Of a stretch of DNA of 21,877 bases, positions 20,074 through 21,877 are shown piece after piece (within the stretch, counting starts at the first letter, position 1; every line of letters starts with the position of its first letter). Where the stretch lies: positions 1 through 21,877 of the forward strand of contig CAZMRK010000032.1 in the NCBI GenBank assembly GCA_964568355.1. Direction: 5' to 3'. The stretch is from JAJPJX01 sp964568355 (GTDB taxonomy: Bacteria; Acidobacteriota; Terriglobia; Bryobacterales; Bryobacteraceae). The notes under the pieces were generated by a model. That model did no database searches. It had not been told where the DNA came from and saw only the letters and a program-made list of their open reading frames with translations. The position numbers and the translations under genes are program-made.

Positions 20074-20994
20074 ATGCTCGTCATTGCCTCCCGAGGTTCG
20101 CAGCTCGCTCTCTGGCAGGCCCATTGGGTCCGCGACCGGCTCGCCGGAATGGGTATCGAGACGCGGATCGAAATCATCAAGACCACCGGCGACAAGATCA
20201 CGGACGTGCCGCTTGCCAAGGTCGGCGGCAAAGGTCTGTTCACCAAGGAAATTGAAGAGGCGCTGCTCGAAGGCCGCGCCGACCTGGCGGTGCACAGCCT
20301 CAAGGACCTGCCTACCGAACTGCCGGCAGGCCTGATGCTGGCCGCGGTTCCGGAGCGCGAAGATCCCCGCGACGCCATGGTGGGCGCGCGGCTGGCCGAA
20401 CTGCCCGAGGGATCGAGAGTCGGCACCAGCTCGCTGCGTCGCGCGGCGCAACTGCGCCGGCTGCGGCCCGATCTCGTCGTCGAATCCCTGCGCGGCAACC
20501 TGGACACGCGCGTGCGCAAACAGCAGGAGGGGCAATATCAGGCCATCGTGCTGGCAGCCGCCGGATTGAAGCGACTGGGCTGGAGCGATCGCATCGCCGA
20601 GATCCTGCCGCCCGAGATCCTGTGCCCGGCGGTAGGACAGGGCGCCCTGGCCATCGAGACCCGCGCCGAAGGGCCCGGTTACGAGGCCTGCCGCCTGCTC
20701 GATCATCCGGCCACCCGCGCCGAAGTGACCGCGGAGCGAGCGGTCCTCGCCAGTCTCGGCGGCGGCTGCCAGGTGCCGATCGGCGCGCGCGGAATCGCGC
20801 AGGGCGAAACGCTGCGCCTGATTGGGCTCGTGATCTCTCCCGACGGTTCCCGGCTGGTGCGCGCCGAGTCCGAAGGCCCGCTGGCCGCCGCCCAATCCCA
20901 GGGATCCGCCCTGGGCGCCGAACTGCTCGCCCAAGGGGCGCAGGACATTCTTCAGGCCGTCTATGCCGCAGAATCCAGTGAACCGCGACGGTAA
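20074..20994 (+). CDS. hemC: Hydroxymethylbilane synthase (porphobilinogen deaminase)
   Basis: Joins four porphobilinogens into hydroxymethylbilane. The protein is 306 residues, the normal length. Family marks: ASRGSQLALWQ (5-15), TTGDKI, KVGGKGLFTKEIEEALL, the catalytic aspartate D78 in HSLKDLP, RVGTSSLRRAAQL, and C232 in GGGCQVPIGA, the residue that carries the dipyrromethane cofactor. The start at ATG 20074 has AGGA 8 nt ahead, lying inside the end of hemA, and is 3 bp after the hemA stop. The gene overlaps the following cobA-hemD gene by 32 bp if the latter starts at 20963. Confidence 0.97.
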   Translation: MLVIASRGSQLALWQAHWVRDRLAGMGIETRIEIIKTTGDKITDVPLAKVGGKGLFTKEIEEALLEGRADLAVHSLKDLPTELPAGLMLAAVPEREDPRDAMVGARLAELPEGSRVGTSSLRRAAQLRRLRPDLVVESLRGNLDTRVRKQQEGQYQAIVLAAAGLKRLGWSDRIAEILPPEILCPAVGQGALAIETRAEGPGYEACRLLDHPATRAEVTAERAVLASLGGGCQVPIGARGIAQGETLRLIGLVISPDGSRLVRAESEGPLAAAQSQGSALGAELLAQGAQDILQAVYAAESSEPRR

Positions 20995-21877
20995 AGGAGC
21001 GGACGCCCCTGGTGTGGTCTATCTGGTAGGGGCCGGTCCCGGCGATCCGGAACTGATTACCCTCAAAGGCCGCCGCCTGCTGGAGCAAGCCGATTGCGTA
21101 CTATTCGACCATCTGGCTCCCGAGTCGCTGCTCGCCTGGGCTCCGCCCGCCGCCGAACGGGTCTATGTCGGGAAGAAGAAATCCGTGCATGCCTTCAGCC
21201 AGGAGGAAATCTGCCGGATGCTGATCGAGCGGGCGCACGCGGGCCGTACCGTGGTCCGGCTCAAGGGCGGCGATCCGTTCATCTTCGGCCGCGGGGGAGA
21301 AGAGGCCGAAGCGCTGGCCGATGCCGGCATCCCGTTTGAAGTGGTTCCCGGCGTCACGGCGCCGCTGGGCATTGCCGCTTACACCGGCGTTCCCTTGACC
21401 CATCGCGATCACACTTCCGTCGTGACCTTTGTGACCGGTCACGCGGTAGAAGCCATCGACTGGGATAAGGTGGGCGCCTCGGAAACGCTGGTGATCTTCA
21501 TGGGGCTGACCCATTTCGGGCAGATCGCCGCGGAACTGATCGCCCGCGGCCGGTCACCGGAGACACCGGCCATGGCGGTACGTTGGGGAACGCGGCCGGA
21601 CCAGGAGACTCTGGCCGGTACCCTGGCGACGCTGCCGCCGCTGATCGCCGAATGCGGCATGAAGCCGCCTGCCACCATCCTGGTGGGCGAGGTGGTACGC
21701 CTCCGGGAAAAACTTGATTGGTACGAGCGCCTGCCCCTGTTCGGACGCCGCATTGTGGTCACTCGTGCGCGAGGGCAGGCGGAGGCGTTGAGCGCCCGGC
21801 TGCATGCGCTCGGCGCGGAGGTGATCGAGTTGCCGGCTATCGAGATCCAGCCCGCCGCCGATTACGGCCCGCTCGAC
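20963..21877 (+). CDS. cobA: Uroporphyrinogen-III C-methyltransferase/uroporphyrinogen-III synthase fusion (3' end outside window)
   Basis: The visible 305 residues hold a complete SUMT domain: GVVYLVGAGPGDPELITLKG (17-36), KGGDPFIFGRGGEEAE, VVPGVTAPLGIAAYTGVPLTHR, FVTGH and PPATILVGEVV. After this, from about residue 265, FGRRIVVTRARGQAEALSARL starts a HemD (uroporphyrinogen-III synthase) domain that is cut by the window edge. Such CobA-HemD fusions make uroporphyrinogen III from hydroxymethylbilane and methylate it to precorrin-2 for siroheme or cobalamin. The start is uncertain: ATG 20963 overlaps hemC by 32 bp, and GTG 21014 lies 14 nt downstream of an AAAGGAG. The frame is open to the last base. 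Confidence 0.93.
   Translation, partial: MPQNPVNRDGKGADAPGVVYLVGAGPGDPELITLKGRRLLEQADCVLFDHLAPESLLAWAPPAAERVYVGKKKSVHAFSQEEICRMLIERAHAGRTVVRLKGGDPFIFGRGGEEAEALADAGIPFEVVPGVTAPLGIAAYTGVPLTHRDHTSVVTFVTGHAVEAIDWDKVGASETLVIFMGLTHFGQIAAELIARGRSPETPAMAVRWGTRPDQETLAGTLATLPPLIAECGMKPPATILVGEVVRLREKLDWYERLPLFGRRIVVTRARGQAEALSARLHALGAEVIELPAIEIQPAADYGPLD

Noticed and set aside
19549..20934. Long minus-strand open frame (461 codons) opposite hemA and hemC
   Set aside because: It is antisense to two unmistakable full-length enzymes, has low-complexity composition with many Arg, Gly and Gln, and matches no recognisable domain. High GC content makes such shadow frames common.

Overview
The window looks like a high-GC soil acidobacterium, most like the Solibacter/Bryobacter group. 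This is inference from gene content: an Oar-like TonB-dependent receptor with an N-terminal carboxypeptidase-regulatory-like domain, a PadR regulator coupled to a MacB/FtsX-type duplicated permease (the ADOP family expanded in Acidobacteria), and a BlaI regulator next to an M56 peptidase fused to a GWxTD domain. No rRNA, tRNA, CRISPR array, transposase or integrase was seen. No stretch longer than about 100 bases lacks a gene.

Region 1 (1-11421) is a carbohydrate-utilisation locus around a LacI-family repressor. The minus-strand side has a sugar isomerase/epimerase-like TIM-barrel gene overlapping an MFS transporter gene. The plus-strand side has lacI, then an exported serine hydrolase fused to a DUF4185-like domain, a TonB-dependent receptor, an aldo/keto reductase and an SDR dehydrogenase. 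The 3' end of a six-hairpin-glycosidase-like gene enters from the left and meets the MFS gene tail to tail. Three operator-like palindromes (3172-3185, 3250-3263, 4325-4338) fit the LacI/CcpA-type consensus TGWAANCGNTNWCA and each overlaps a predicted promoter or start region. This suggests one repressor governs both arms and itself. The likely flow is extracellular or periplasmic cleavage, outer-membrane uptake, MFS import, then oxidation/reduction and isomerisation; the substrate cannot be told from sequence.

Region 2 (11481-15585) has an AraC-family regulator overlapping a small VOC protein gene on the minus strand, and divergently a padR gene coupled to a large ADOP permease gene.

Region 3 (15608-17920) is a two-gene operon, blaI then an M56 peptidase-GWxTD fusion. 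A perfect 14-bp palindrome sits inside the promoter spacer, a natural autoregulatory BlaI operator. A short three-unit tandem repeat follows.

Region 4 (17939-21877) is a tetrapyrrole-biosynthesis operon: a HemX/CcsA-like membrane protein, hemA, hemC and a cobA-hemD fusion that runs off the right edge. These genes take glutamyl-tRNA toward uroporphyrinogen III and precorrin-2/siroheme.

A recurring feature is that the first genes of operons have predicted transcription starts only about 2-17 nt from the start codon and no Shine-Dalgarno sequence, while genes inside operons often overlap by ATGA. Promoter and operator calls were made by eye from the sequence and are untested.
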